A stretch of 64,000 nt of DNA from JAWXUD01 sp044432945 (lineage in GTDB: Bacteria; Cyanobacteriota; Vampirovibrionia; Gastranaerophilales; Gastranaerophilaceae). Below, piece after piece: positions 1 through 7,059 of the stretch. The translations under genes and the position numbers were made by a program. The notes beneath the pieces were generated by a model. The model was not told the origin of the DNA, made no database searches, and saw only the letters and a program-made list of their open reading frames with translations. The stretch covers positions 60,747-124,746 of the forward strand of contig JAWXUD010000001.1 in the NCBI GenBank assembly GCA_044432945.1, given 5' to 3'. The stretch's first letter is position 1. The number at the start of each line of letters is the position of its first letter.

Positions 1-1177
1 TTCGCAAGAACCCATCATCAGCCTCAGTCACAGCGTCAGGGAATACTTTTTGCAAATCTTGTGCCATAACCCCAACACGAGGTCGACTATTTTTATCCTC
101 TTTATAAGTATAGTTATAAGGTTGAATCTTGTTTATTTCATCAAGCCCTGCTGAAAGCTTTTCACCAACATTTTTCAAACGAATATCAGAAGTTGTGGCA
201 TAAAAAGCACCTTTTATATCAATCGTACTACCGATATCCCCAATAGTAATATCCGTCCCTGCAATCTCAACCGTACTTCCCGCAATATCAACCGTTCTTG
301 AACTATCTCCTACAGTAACAGCCAGTGATGATGAAGAATTATCAACGACAATTGCATTTCCACCAATATCAATTTTACTATCAATATTTGAGCTACCAAG
401 ATTAATTTCATCAATATCGATATTAATCCTACCAGAACCCCTATCAATATCAATCGCATGATCTGCGATATCGACAGCACTAGATGCGTCCCCAATTGTA
501 ATAGAATTCCCATCAACATCAATACTACTAGAAGCGTTTCCTAAAGTAATAGTGCTTCCATCAACATCAACTATACTAGAAGAAGCACCCATACAAATTC
601 CATTATCAGTACCACAAGTTACCCCACCTAAAGCGATTGCATTTAAGCCAGAAGCATTTGCTTCATAACCTAAAGCGATTGCATAATTATTTGAAGCATC
701 AGCATCATGACCTAAAGCGATAGAATATTCACCGACAGCTTTTATATCACCAGTTCCTAGTGCTAGGTTTGCGTTTTCACCTAGTGACAATATAGCGTCA
801 CTCAAACCATTTTCACGTTTAAAAATAATATGTGATTGATCCTGAACCCCATCAGTAGTATAATCAATAGCTTTAATAATCAATCTCGCATCATCATCAG
901 TTGACTCTTGTTCATTCATACCAATCATCGCAATTTGATAATCAGACACTCCGTAATAAATATGATTAGAATTGTCAGAAACATAAAGCCAAGGACTAGA
1001 ATAATCAGCATTTGAAGCATTTCTAGTGGTCATAACTGGGACAAAAGCCGCCATAACGATACTTAGTATCAACAAAACGACCATTAATTCTGCTAACGAG
1101 AAAGCAGAATGAGGTTTAACTATGTCGTTACAAATCCAATTCTGTTTTTTTCTAAATTTATTATTATTTTTCATCAT
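1..1177 (-). CDS. Prepilin-leader surface protein with repeat passenger and S74 chaperone domain (C-terminus cut by window edge)
   Basis: The reading frame is open for 392 codons and runs off the left edge. Two ATGs (1177 and 1174) follow an AAAAGGAAAAGT ribosome site. Residues ~24-45 form a prepilin-type leader (HSA then FSLAELMVVLLIL, with Glu at +5), followed by a short domain shared with the next gene. There are a few YadA-head-like 'AIALG' repeats. Residues ~195-325 hold short repeats rich in 'IDIxG/ITIG' that suggest a beta-solenoid. From ~330 comes a peptidase S74 intramolecular chaperone start (SDIRLKN, then GVMAQDLQKVFPDAV). In S74 proteins this domain trimerises the passenger and cuts itself off at the Ser of SDxRLK. 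Paralogue of the gene at 1811-4243 with a different passenger. Probably exported and surface exposed; the ligand is unknown. Confidence 0.85.
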   Translation of the reverse strand, partial: MMKNNNKFRKKQNWICNDIVKPHSAFSLAELMVVLLILSIVMAAFVPVMTTRNASNADYSSPWLYVSDNSNHIYYGVSDYQIAMIGMNEQESTDDDARLIIKAIDYTTDGVQDQSHIIFKRENGLSDAILSLGENANLALGTGDIKAVGEYSIALGHDADASNNYAIALGYEANASGLNAIALGGVTCGTDNGICMGASSSIVDVDGSTITLGNASSSIDVDGNSITIGDASSAVDIADHAIDIDRGSGRINIDIDEINLGSSNIDSKIDIGGNAIVVDNSSSSLAVTVGDSSRTVDIAGSTVEIAGTDITIGDIGSTIDIKGAFYATTSDIRLKNVGEKLSAGLDEINKIQPYNYTYKEDKNSRPRVGVMAQDLQKVFPDAVTEADDGFLR

Positions 1178-1189
1178 ACTTTTCCTTTT

Positions 1190-1433
1190 ATTTTAGTCAA
1201 TTCCTTTGGTAATCACGTATCGTTTTGATCTAAATTCCCCTCCCATGGAGGGGTGCCTGTAAGGCGGGGTGGTTACTATTTCATTCCATAACGCATTGAA
1301 ACCACCCCGTCAACTTCGTTGCCACCCCTCCAGAGGAGGGGAATTCCAACGCCGTCATTGCTTGTTTCGTTTATGAGACCCTGAAATAAATTCAGGGTGA
1401 CGGTGGTTTTTTGGATTTTTTATTTAGTTTTCA
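1190..1433. repeat. 244-bp direct repeat, copy 1
   Basis: Near-identical to 1581-1824 at an offset of 391 bp. It holds an inverted pair of GC-rich elements (1232-1276 and ~1294-1347) of the TTCCCCTCC...GGGGTGGTT type, then a CCCTGAA-ATAAA-TTCAGGG hairpin at 1379-1397. The two GC-rich halves can fold into one long imperfect stem, which could end transcription of the minus-strand genes. Its right end matches the 3' end of the 810-codon gene. Confidence 0.85.
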
Positions 1434-1437
1434 TCAT
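1420..1437 (-). pseudogene. Five-codon remnant (MMKTK) of a deleted S74-type surface gene
   Basis: Reading minus, an AAAAGGAAAAG ribosome site and ATGATGA start match the 5' end of the gene at 1177. They run directly into AAAACTAAATAA, which matches the 3' end of the gene at 1811. The result is ATG ATG AAA ACT AAA TAA. The simplest reading is a third paralogue reduced by an internal deletion to its first and last codons. The two junction halves are seen; the deletion history is inferred. Confidence 0.55.
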
Positions 1438-1490
1438 ACTTTTCCTTTTATTCTCTTTATCCTTCTAGTCTTGCTTGACTTGTAGTTGTC

Positions 1491-1561
1491 ATGCTGAACT
1501 TGTTTCAGCATCTCATTATCGTTGAATTTCAGATTATGTGATTCCGTATCAAGTACGGAAT
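1491..1561. repeat. Two short dispersed palindromes
   Basis: ATGCTGAA-CTTGT-TTCAGCAT (1491-1511) and ATTCCGTA-TCAAG-TACGGAAT (1541-1561) are separated by 29 bp. Both resemble the CCCTGAA...TTCAGGG hairpins at 1379-1397 and 1770-1788 and the TTCAGGGTG segments near 63785-63825. They look like members of one mobile palindrome family. The rest of the 1178-1810 intergenic stretch holds only these repeats and no convincing gene. Confidence 0.6.
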
Positions 1562-1580
1562 GACGTACCCTTTTCCTTCT

Positions 1581-1824
1581 ATTTTAGTCAATTCTTTTAG
1601 TAATCACGTATCGTTTTGATCTAAATTCCCCTCCCTTGGAGGGGTGCCTGTAAGGCGGGGTGGTTACTGTTTTATTCACTCACGCATTGAAACCACCCCG
1701 TCAACTTCGTTGCCACCCCTCCAGAGGAGGGGAATTCCAACGCCGTCACTGTATGTTTCGTTTATGAGACCCTGAAATAAATTCAGGGTGACGGTGGTTT
1801 TTTGGATTTTTTATTTAGTTTTCA
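1581..1824. repeat. 244-bp direct repeat, copy 2
   Basis: Second copy of the 1190-1433 repeat. It extends 14 bp into the 3' end of the minus-strand gene that stops at 1811, so the duplicated unit includes the gene's last codons and its downstream region. A CCCTGAA/TTCAGGG hairpin lies at 1770-1788 and the GC-rich inverted pair at about 1623-1738. A duplication of a whole gene plus its 3' flank would explain the pattern. Confidence 0.85.
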
Positions 1825-4243
1825 ATTGTTTCTCCAATTTTTTGTTCTGTTGCATGATTTTTTTATTTTGTTGAATGATTTCTTTATTTTGTTTCAATAT
1901 CATTTTATACTCATCAGCACGTTCTTTATCTTGCTCGATTAGATGTTTATTTTGAGTTTGAATTGTTTTAAAATCATCAATCAAATCAGATACTTTCTTA
2001 TCCAACTCTTTGACCGCATTGATTAGAGCAAAGAACATATCTTCCCATCTGATACGTAAATATCCATCTTCGCCCTCATGCACCGCATTAGGGAAAACTT
2101 TTTGCAAATCTTGTGCCATAACCCCAACACGTGGGTTTTTAATCTCATCAGCCTTATAAGTATAATTATATATTTTCAATTCTTTAAGGCTGTTCAATCC
2201 TGTCTTAACCTCATCACCAACATTTTTTAAACGGCGATCAGAAGATGTATACTTTTCATCAAACCAATTTTGTACGTCTGCTTTATTACCTTCCGATGAA
2301 TTACTCCATTCCGCATCAACAGCGTCATTGCCGCTATCATTTGGATTACGTTTAAGTCGTCTTATAGCATGATTACCAGTACTTTTATTTGTACCCGCAT
2401 AAATACCTGTCCAAGTATTATCAGAAGAGCTCCTATGCCCGTCACCTTCTACAATGATAGCTTCTTTTACATATAATGTACCAGGAATATACACCCCACC
2501 ATCAGAAGTCCCAAGACAAACTGCATTTTCATAACTACAAGTGGCTCCATACCCAACAGCTGTTGAATAATCTCCTGAAGCTGTCGCACCAGACCCTATG
2601 GCTGTTGAATGGATAGCTACTGCCTGAGCATCATATCCTAAAGCTGTGGCATGAGGGTAACTGGCTTTTGTTCGATTTGTAGTATTAGCAGAACCACCTA
2701 TTGCGATAGAATTCTCAGCACTAGCGTATGCATTACGCCCTATAGCTATTGATTGTTCTGAACTGACATATGCACCACCTATTGCAACACCATAATCAGC
2801 ACTTGAAGTCAAATTAGCACCATAACCTATAGCAGTTGAATGCTCAGCATACGTATTTGCATCACCTAGCACAACTGCATTCGTTGCATCTATAGCTGTA
2901 TAAGCACCATAGCCCAATGCTGTCGAATAACTCCCATTCGCAGATGCATCACCTAATGCAACACCATTAGTCGCATTTGGACCTGTATAAGCACTATAAC
3001 CCAAAGCTGTCGAAGATGCACCATGCGCAGATGAATAACCTAATGCTATTGCGTTTGTTGCAGCCGAATTAGTATATGAATTATATCCAATAGCCGTTGA
3101 ATAATCACCGAATGCCTCAGCCCTATAAGCACTACTTTCAGCATTCCCTATCGCTGTTGAATAATTGCCATATGCATAAGAATATACACCAAGTGCTAAA
3201 GAATAATCACCATATGCATTAGGCCCGTATGTACCATAAGAAGCACTTCCTAACGCCGTTGAATACTCTCCAGAAGCTCTTGAATAACGACCTATTGCCA
3301 CTGCTCCTTCATCAGAAGCTGCAGCTCCATAACCCAATGCACTAGCATAATTTTCAGTAGCCCTTGCATAATAACCAACAGCAATGGATTGATCTCCAGA
3401 AGCTTTTGTAAACATTGTATAAGAAGAAGGAGAACCAGAGCCAATTGCTGTTGCATAATCACCTTCAGCAATTGTATTTGTACCAATTGCTATTGAATAC
3501 TCTCCATCTGCTTTTGTAGGATATGAAGTAGAATACGCATTACCTATTGCTACAGCATAAGAATTTGTAGTCTGAGCATAACGCCCCACCGCTAACGATC
3601 CCATACCTTCTGCTTTTGTATAATATGAAGTATTAGCAGAACCACCTATCGCCACCGCATCTGTAGCAGATGCATTAGCATGACTACCGATAGCAATTGA
3701 TTGAAGCCCTGAAGCAGAAGTAGGCGCAATATCACTAGCTGAACCACCTATTGCGATAGCATTAGAGTTTGAAGCTGACGCATAAGGACCCAATACTGTT
3801 GATTGATCACCAGTTGCATCTGCATTATAACCTAGAGCAACAGCTTGCGCTCCTGCAGCTTTTACATCGCCTGAGCCTAATGCCGTACTGCCATCACTGC
3901 CTATTGACAACTTGCCGATATACGGTGCATTTGTTCGCATAAATAAAAGATGTGACTGGGTTTGAACTCCGTCAGCATCGGTCGAATTAATTGCATTTAT
4001 CACTAATCTCGCATTGCCATCACCAGTATCATGCGTATTTTTACCTATCATCGCTAACTGGTTATCTGATACTCCATAATAAATATGATTCGGATTAGAA
4101 TTAACATACTTCCAAGGACTAGTGTCCTCACTACTATTATCTCTCGTTGTAACAATTGGTGCAAACGCCGCCATTACGATACTCAATATCAACATGACAA
4201 CCATCATCTCAGCTAGTGAAAACCCTTTTTTATTCATTCTCAT
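1811..4243 (-). CDS. Prepilin-leader / YadA-like head / S74 autoprocessing surface protein
   Basis: Predicted 810-residue exported protein. Residues 1-35 are a prepilin leader (KKG then FSLAEMMVVMLIL, Glu +5) that doubles as a membrane anchor. From ~115 to ~600 there are about thirty degenerate units with an 'AIGxxA/ALGYxA' core, the signature of the YadA/Hia trimeric adhesin head. Residues ~667-730 are an S74 chaperone domain (SSDRRLKN, GVMAQDLQKVFPNAV). The last ~70 residues are a Lys/Gln-rich coiled coil. In known S74 proteins the domain drives trimer folding, then is cut at the Ser before DRRLK. A consensus promoter lies upstream at 4279-4307. The start ATG follows AAAAGGGTAAAT. Divergent from the GGDEF gene. 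The leader-adhesin-S74 combination is unusual; attachment to a pilus or to the envelope is inferred. Confidence 0.88.
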   Translation of the reverse strand: MRMNKKGFSLAEMMVVMLILSIVMAAFAPIVTTRDNSSEDTSPWKYVNSNPNHIYYGVSDNQLAMIGKNTHDTGDGNARLVINAINSTDADGVQTQSHLLFMRTNAPYIGKLSIGSDGSTALGSGDVKAAGAQAVALGYNADATGDQSTVLGPYASASNSNAIAIGGSASDIAPTSASGLQSIAIGSHANASATDAVAIGGSANTSYYTKAEGMGSLAVGRYAQTTNSYAVAIGNAYSTSYPTKADGEYSIAIGTNTIAEGDYATAIGSGSPSSYTMFTKASGDQSIAVGYYARATENYASALGYGAAASDEGAVAIGRYSRASGEYSTALGSASYGTYGPNAYGDYSLALGVYSYAYGNYSTAIGNAESSAYRAEAFGDYSTAIGYNSYTNSAATNAIALGYSSAHGASSTALGYSAYTGPNATNGVALGDASANGSYSTALGYGAYTAIDATNAVVLGDANTYAEHSTAIGYGANLTSSADYGVAIGGAYVSSEQSIAIGRNAYASAENSIAIGGSANTTNRTKASYPHATALGYDAQAVAIHSTAIGSGATASGDYSTAVGYGATCSYENAVCLGTSDGGVYIPGTLYVKEAIIVEGDGHRSSSDNTWTGIYAGTNKSTGNHAIRRLKRNPNDSGNDAVDAEWSNSSEGNKADVQNWFDEKYTSSDRRLKNVGDEVKTGLNSLKELKIYNYTYKADEIKNPRVGVMAQDLQKVFPNAVHEGEDGYLRIRWEDMFFALINAVKELDKKVSDLIDDFKTIQTQNKHLIEQDKERADEYKMILKQNKEIIQQNKKIMQQNKKLEKQLKTK

Positions 4244-4278
4244 ATTTACCCTTTTATCCTCATAAATTTATATCACCT

Positions 4279-4307
4279 ATTATATATATTATTCCCTTAT
4301 TTGTCAA
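4279..4307 (-). promoter_or_regulatory. Consensus sigma-70-type promoter for the 810-residue surface gene
   Basis: On the minus strand TTGACA (4307-4302) and TATAAT (4284-4279) are separated by exactly 17 bases, a perfect match to the consensus. Transcription should start near 4272 and give a leader of about 30 bases before the ATG at 4243. Such strength suggests high or switchable expression. Confidence 0.85.
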
Positions 4308-4420
4308 AAAAATAACACTTTTTAGCATATTATTTACATTTCTTCACCTATTGATTTTAATATTAAAATATGTTACAATATCCAGGAGATAAAATAATTT
4401 TAAGAAGGAATAGTTGAGCT

Positions 4421-5293
4421 ATGAAAAATGTTATAATTTATACAGATCAAAAAGAATCAAAAATCGCTGATACATTCGCAATGATTGATGATATCAATGT
4501 AAGAATTGAAAACGCCGAAAATCTTAGAGATTATGAGCTACTAAATCCTTCATTAATCGTCATTGAATCAGTACCTGATATAAAAGATGTTTTAATGGTT
4601 ACCAAATTTAAAGCTCCTGTTCTATTTATCGGTGAAACCTTTAAAGGGGCAATCGTTCGCTCTGTCGCTTTTGATTACATAAAAACACCTTATGAAAATA
4701 TTGAGCTTACAATAAGAGCAAATTCGTTATTGAAAATTCAAGAGCTTAGAAGCAAAATCAAAGTCGTTTCAACAACTGACGAATTGACAGGGCTTCATAA
4801 TAGAAAATATCTTCACGAACGTCTTGATCAAGAAATCTCTCGTGCTAAAAGATATGGCACAAAACTTTCTTGCTTATTATTCGATCTAGATTTCTTCAAA
4901 GTTGTTAACGATATCTATGGATATGACTGGGGCGATGTACTTTTACGCTCTATCGCCGACAAATTACAACAGCTTATCAGAAAAGAAGACGTCCTAACTC
5001 GATATGGCGATGAAGAATTTTTATTAATCCTACCTAACACATCTGAAGAAAACGCATACTTATTCGCTGAAAGGTTTAGACACGACATCGAAAAAATGGA
5101 ATTCATTCCAGCTGGCGAAGAAGAAAGACACCCGATTACAATTTCTGGCGGAATCTCAACGTTCCCTTGTATCGAAAACGCCGAAGAAGACGCTAATACC
5201 ATCATTAGATACGCAGAACACGCACTATACAACGCAAAAAAACGTGGCAAAAATAAAATCGTACAGTTCTCGCAAATTAATCTTGGCGAATAA
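4421..5293 (+). CDS. GGDEF-domain protein with pseudo-receiver (possible diguanylate cyclase)
   Basis: 290 residues. Residues 1-110 fold like a response-regulator receiver, but the phospho-acceptor position carries Glu49 (LIVIES) instead of Asp, so phosphorylation is unlikely. Residues ~118-285 are a GGDEF domain with TDELTGLHNRKYL, the metal/GTP region FDLDFFKVVND and an active-site loop reading RYGDEEF (196-200) instead of RYGGDEF. Diguanylate cyclases make cyclic di-GMP from two GTP. The second loop Gly is replaced by Asp here, so catalysis is uncertain and a GTP/c-di-GMP sensing role is possible. It is transcribed divergently from the adhesin-like gene, which is suggestive because c-di-GMP often controls surface attachment. 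Followed by two hairpins. Confidence 0.88.
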   Translation: MKNVIIYTDQKESKIADTFAMIDDINVRIENAENLRDYELLNPSLIVIESVPDIKDVLMVTKFKAPVLFIGETFKGAIVRSVAFDYIKTPYENIELTIRANSLLKIQELRSKIKVVSTTDELTGLHNRKYLHERLDQEISRAKRYGTKLSCLLFDLDFFKVVNDIYGYDWGDVLLRSIADKLQQLIRKEDVLTRYGDEEFLLILPNTSEENAYLFAERFRHDIEKMEFIPAGEEERHPITISGGISTFPCIENAEEDANTIIRYAEHALYNAKKRGKNKIVQFSQINLGE

Positions 5294-5309
5294 AAAAGGT
5301 TCCTTTCAT

Positions 5310-5340
5310 TCGAGGCGGAAATCTTCGATTTCCGCCTCGA
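5310..5340. terminator. Perfect 14-bp palindrome with TTC loop
   Basis: Arms of 14 bases (core GAGGCGGAAATC) flank a TTC loop. The same GAGGCGnAAATCTTCGAT core recurs at 49413-49453. It sits 16 bases after the GGDEF stop codon and is followed by an A-rich stretch, so it may act as a stabiliser or as a terminator for the opposite strand. Confidence 0.6.
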
Positions 5341-5344
5341 AATA

Positions 5345-5383
5345 AAAAAGGTTTCAGCTCATCAATGAACTGAAACCTTTTTT
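5345..5383 (+). terminator. Rho-independent terminator after the GGDEF gene
   Basis: AAAAAAGGTTTCAG pairs with CTGAAACCTTTTTT around a 12-base loop and ends in a T run. Flanked by A and T runs, it can work in both directions and could also close the minus-strand small-gene operon at 5468-5908. Confidence 0.85.
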
Positions 5384-5467
5384 ATTAAACCCCTATTTTT
5401 ACTTTACAAATTTTGTACCCTATAATTCACCTATGGTATAAAAGTTAAACTAAATCTTTTTTCTAGA

Positions 5468-5632
5468 CTACTTTTGAGCTACTTTTAATGAATCAAACTT
5501 AGTCGCTTCTTTGTTTTTTTGCAAATATTTTACTAATGATTTTGCAACTATTTGTGAACGTTTTTGGCTTTCTTTATCCAAAACTTCAAAGTATTCGTCC
5601 ATTGATGACATTACATAATCTGCGTTACTCAT
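5468..5632 (-). CDS. Small charged protein, 54 residues, downstream of a ribbon-helix-helix gene
   Basis: An uninterrupted frame of 55 codons starts at ATG 5632 behind a good AAAGGGG ribosome site seven bases upstream. The product (starts MSNADYVMSS, ends FDSLKVAQK) is helical, Lys/Glu/Gln rich and lacks a signal peptide. I do not recognise a family. It lies 87 bases downstream of the CopG-like gene on the same strand, so the two are probably co-transcribed. A regulator plus partner arrangement, such as an antitoxin module, is possible but unsupported by any recognisable toxin fold. Confidence 0.65.
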   Translation of the reverse strand: MSNADYVMSSMDEYFEVLDKESQKRSQIVAKSLVKYLQKNKEATKFDSLKVAQK

Positions 5633-5719
5633 TTTTTTCCCCTTTAATTTTTCTAATCTTTTCTTTAATCTTTAACTTTTAACCAATATTTTTTGAACTG
5701 ACTGTTTTTTAACCGAACC

Positions 5720-5908
5720 TTAACCTAATAATGCTTCTAAGATATCTGCGTTTCTTGTTGATTTTTGCGTATCTCGAACTTGATTGCGATAAATATATGT
5801 TCTTAATGCTTCTCTAATCAACTCAGATCTTGAACGATTTTCATTGTCTGCCACTTGGTCGATTTCTCCTAGAAACCTTTCAGGCATTGAAATCAATACT
5901 CTTGCCAT
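5720..5908 (-). CDS. CopG/Arc-type ribbon-helix-helix DNA-binding protein
   Basis: 62 residues: MARVLISMPERFLGEID forms the DNA-contacting strand and first helix, and SRSELIREALRTYI forms the second helix. This is the classic ribbon-helix-helix layout, which binds DNA as a dimer through the beta strand. The start ATG follows AAAAAAGGAGTAAATT. Such proteins commonly repress their own operon or act as antitoxins. The only same-strand partner is the 54-residue protein downstream. The target is not visible. The family call is firm, the role is open. Confidence 0.85.
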   Translation of the reverse strand: MARVLISMPERFLGEIDQVADNENRSRSELIREALRTYIYRNQVRDTQKSTRNADILEALLG

Positions 5909-6013
5909 AATTTACTCCTTTTTTCCTGTTTTAATTGATATTCCCTTTACATCTATATAAAGTAATTCAATAATTAAAAATTGCGTAAATTGTATATATT
6001 CAGTATTAACTTC

Positions 6014-6730
6014 TTAACAATTGTTTACATACCTCCTCAAATGTCGCCTCACGAAATGGTTTTCATCATTCAACAAATCCTTACGTATCAAATCAAAATC
6101 ACCATCTACACAAACCAATATCTTAGCAACTTTCTCACGAATAGTATAATCCTGCACAGATTTTGCCTTAGTCAACACCTTCAACAAATCTTGCTTACTA
6201 ACATTGTAGCACAACTTTTCTATTGTGGCAAGTACCCAATATAATTTAAAAGTTTCTTTATTTGTTTTGTACTTACCATCTTGCAAATCAAATTCACTCA
6301 CAACATTAGACAAATCAATCGCCTGAACAACCAACCTAGGTATAAAATAATCACAAAACTCTATATTTGACCTCAAAATATCAATCGCCATAATCACGTT
6401 ACGACACACATTCCCATTGATATCAACAACCGCTTTCAACAAAATATCATATATAATATAATCATGAAAAAAACTTACCAACCTTGGCATTTGAACAAAT
6501 TCTTTCAGCTTAAAAGAAACAATTTCTCTAATTTTACCATCGTTATCAACCAAATTCGCACAAAGTGATTTCGCATCATCTATAGAATTTACATATTCTA
6601 ATTTCAATGCACTCATCTGTTTTTCAACATCGTTACCGACTTTCAAAAAATTTATCAACTCATAATAACTATGATTGAATTCATAAAAGCTTAGTGCCTC
6701 GTTAAAATTATCCTTTAAAAGATTATTCAA
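6014..6730 (-). CDS. Helical repeat (HEAT-like) protein of unknown function
   Basis: 238 residues, starting with TTG at 6730 behind TTGGAG nine bases upstream; no better in-frame ATG precedes it. The sequence is a series of paired amphipathic helices (e.g. KIREIVSFKLKEFV, VCRNVIMAIDILR, TIREKVAKILVCV, HFVRRHLRRYV) that resemble HEAT/Armadillo repeats, a scaffold for protein contacts. There is no signal peptide, membrane segment or catalytic motif. It stands alone between the ribbon-helix-helix gene and a divergent small gene at 6858. I do not recognise a named family. Confidence 0.75.
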   Translation of the reverse strand: MNNLLKDNFNEALSFYEFNHSYYELINFLKVGNDVEKQMSALKLEYVNSIDDAKSLCANLVDNDGKIREIVSFKLKEFVQMPRLVSFFHDYIIYDILLKAVVDINGNVCRNVIMAIDILRSNIEFCDYFIPRLVVQAIDLSNVVSEFDLQDGKYKTNKETFKLYWVLATIEKLCYNVSKQDLLKVLTKAKSVQDYTIREKVAKILVCVDGDFDLIRKDLLNDENHFVRRHLRRYVNNC

Positions 6731-6857
6731 ATCTTACTCCAATCTCACCTATAACAATAATATATCATAAAATCTAATGTTTTTTGAAGCAAAAATCGAT
6801 TTAATGAATGATATAAATACAAAATAAAATGCTAATATTGTAATAGGAGAATTGAAC

Positions 6858-7025
6858 ATGAATGATTTTATAAAATTTTTAAAAGAAATATTTTTGATGA
6901 AAGAAAATGACGGTTATAAAGTAGGACTTTCACAGTTCAAACCCGCTGAAAAAAAGATTGAAAAAGTTTTTAAAATGAAAAAATCTAAAGATATTAAAAT
7001 CTCTGATTTGATGCGTAGAGCATAA
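6858..7025 (+). CDS. Small basic protein, 55 residues, unknown
   Basis: A 56-codon frame starts at ATG 6858 with a near-ideal AATAGGAGAATTGAAC leader (AGGAGA seven bases upstream). The product starts MNDFIKFLKEIFLMKEND and ends DIKISDLMRRA. It is Lys-rich, has no signal peptide or membrane segment, and shows no recognisable domain. The strong ribosome site and clean frame support a real gene. It is convergent with the prepilin-like gene at 7060 (35 bases between stops). Confidence 0.7.
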   Translation: MNDFIKFLKEIFLMKENDGYKVGLSQFKPAEKKIEKVFKMKKSKDIKISDLMRRA

Positions 7026-7059
7026 AACCAAAGATTTTTACATTTCTTCTTTTAAATTA

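Noticed and set aside
310..522. A 70-codon frame on minus within the first gene
   Set aside because: It is the out-of-frame shadow of the repeat passenger; the true frame runs uninterrupted from 1177 to the window edge.
1178..1810. Possible insertion sequence between the two S74 genes
   Set aside because: No transposase frame or terminal inverted repeats with target duplication; content is duplicated gene flank plus short palindromes.
2500..3900. Regularly spaced similar units that resemble a CRISPR or satellite array
   Set aside because: The units are degenerate, vary in length, and read in one frame as YadA-head 'AIGxxA' repeats; they are coding repeats.
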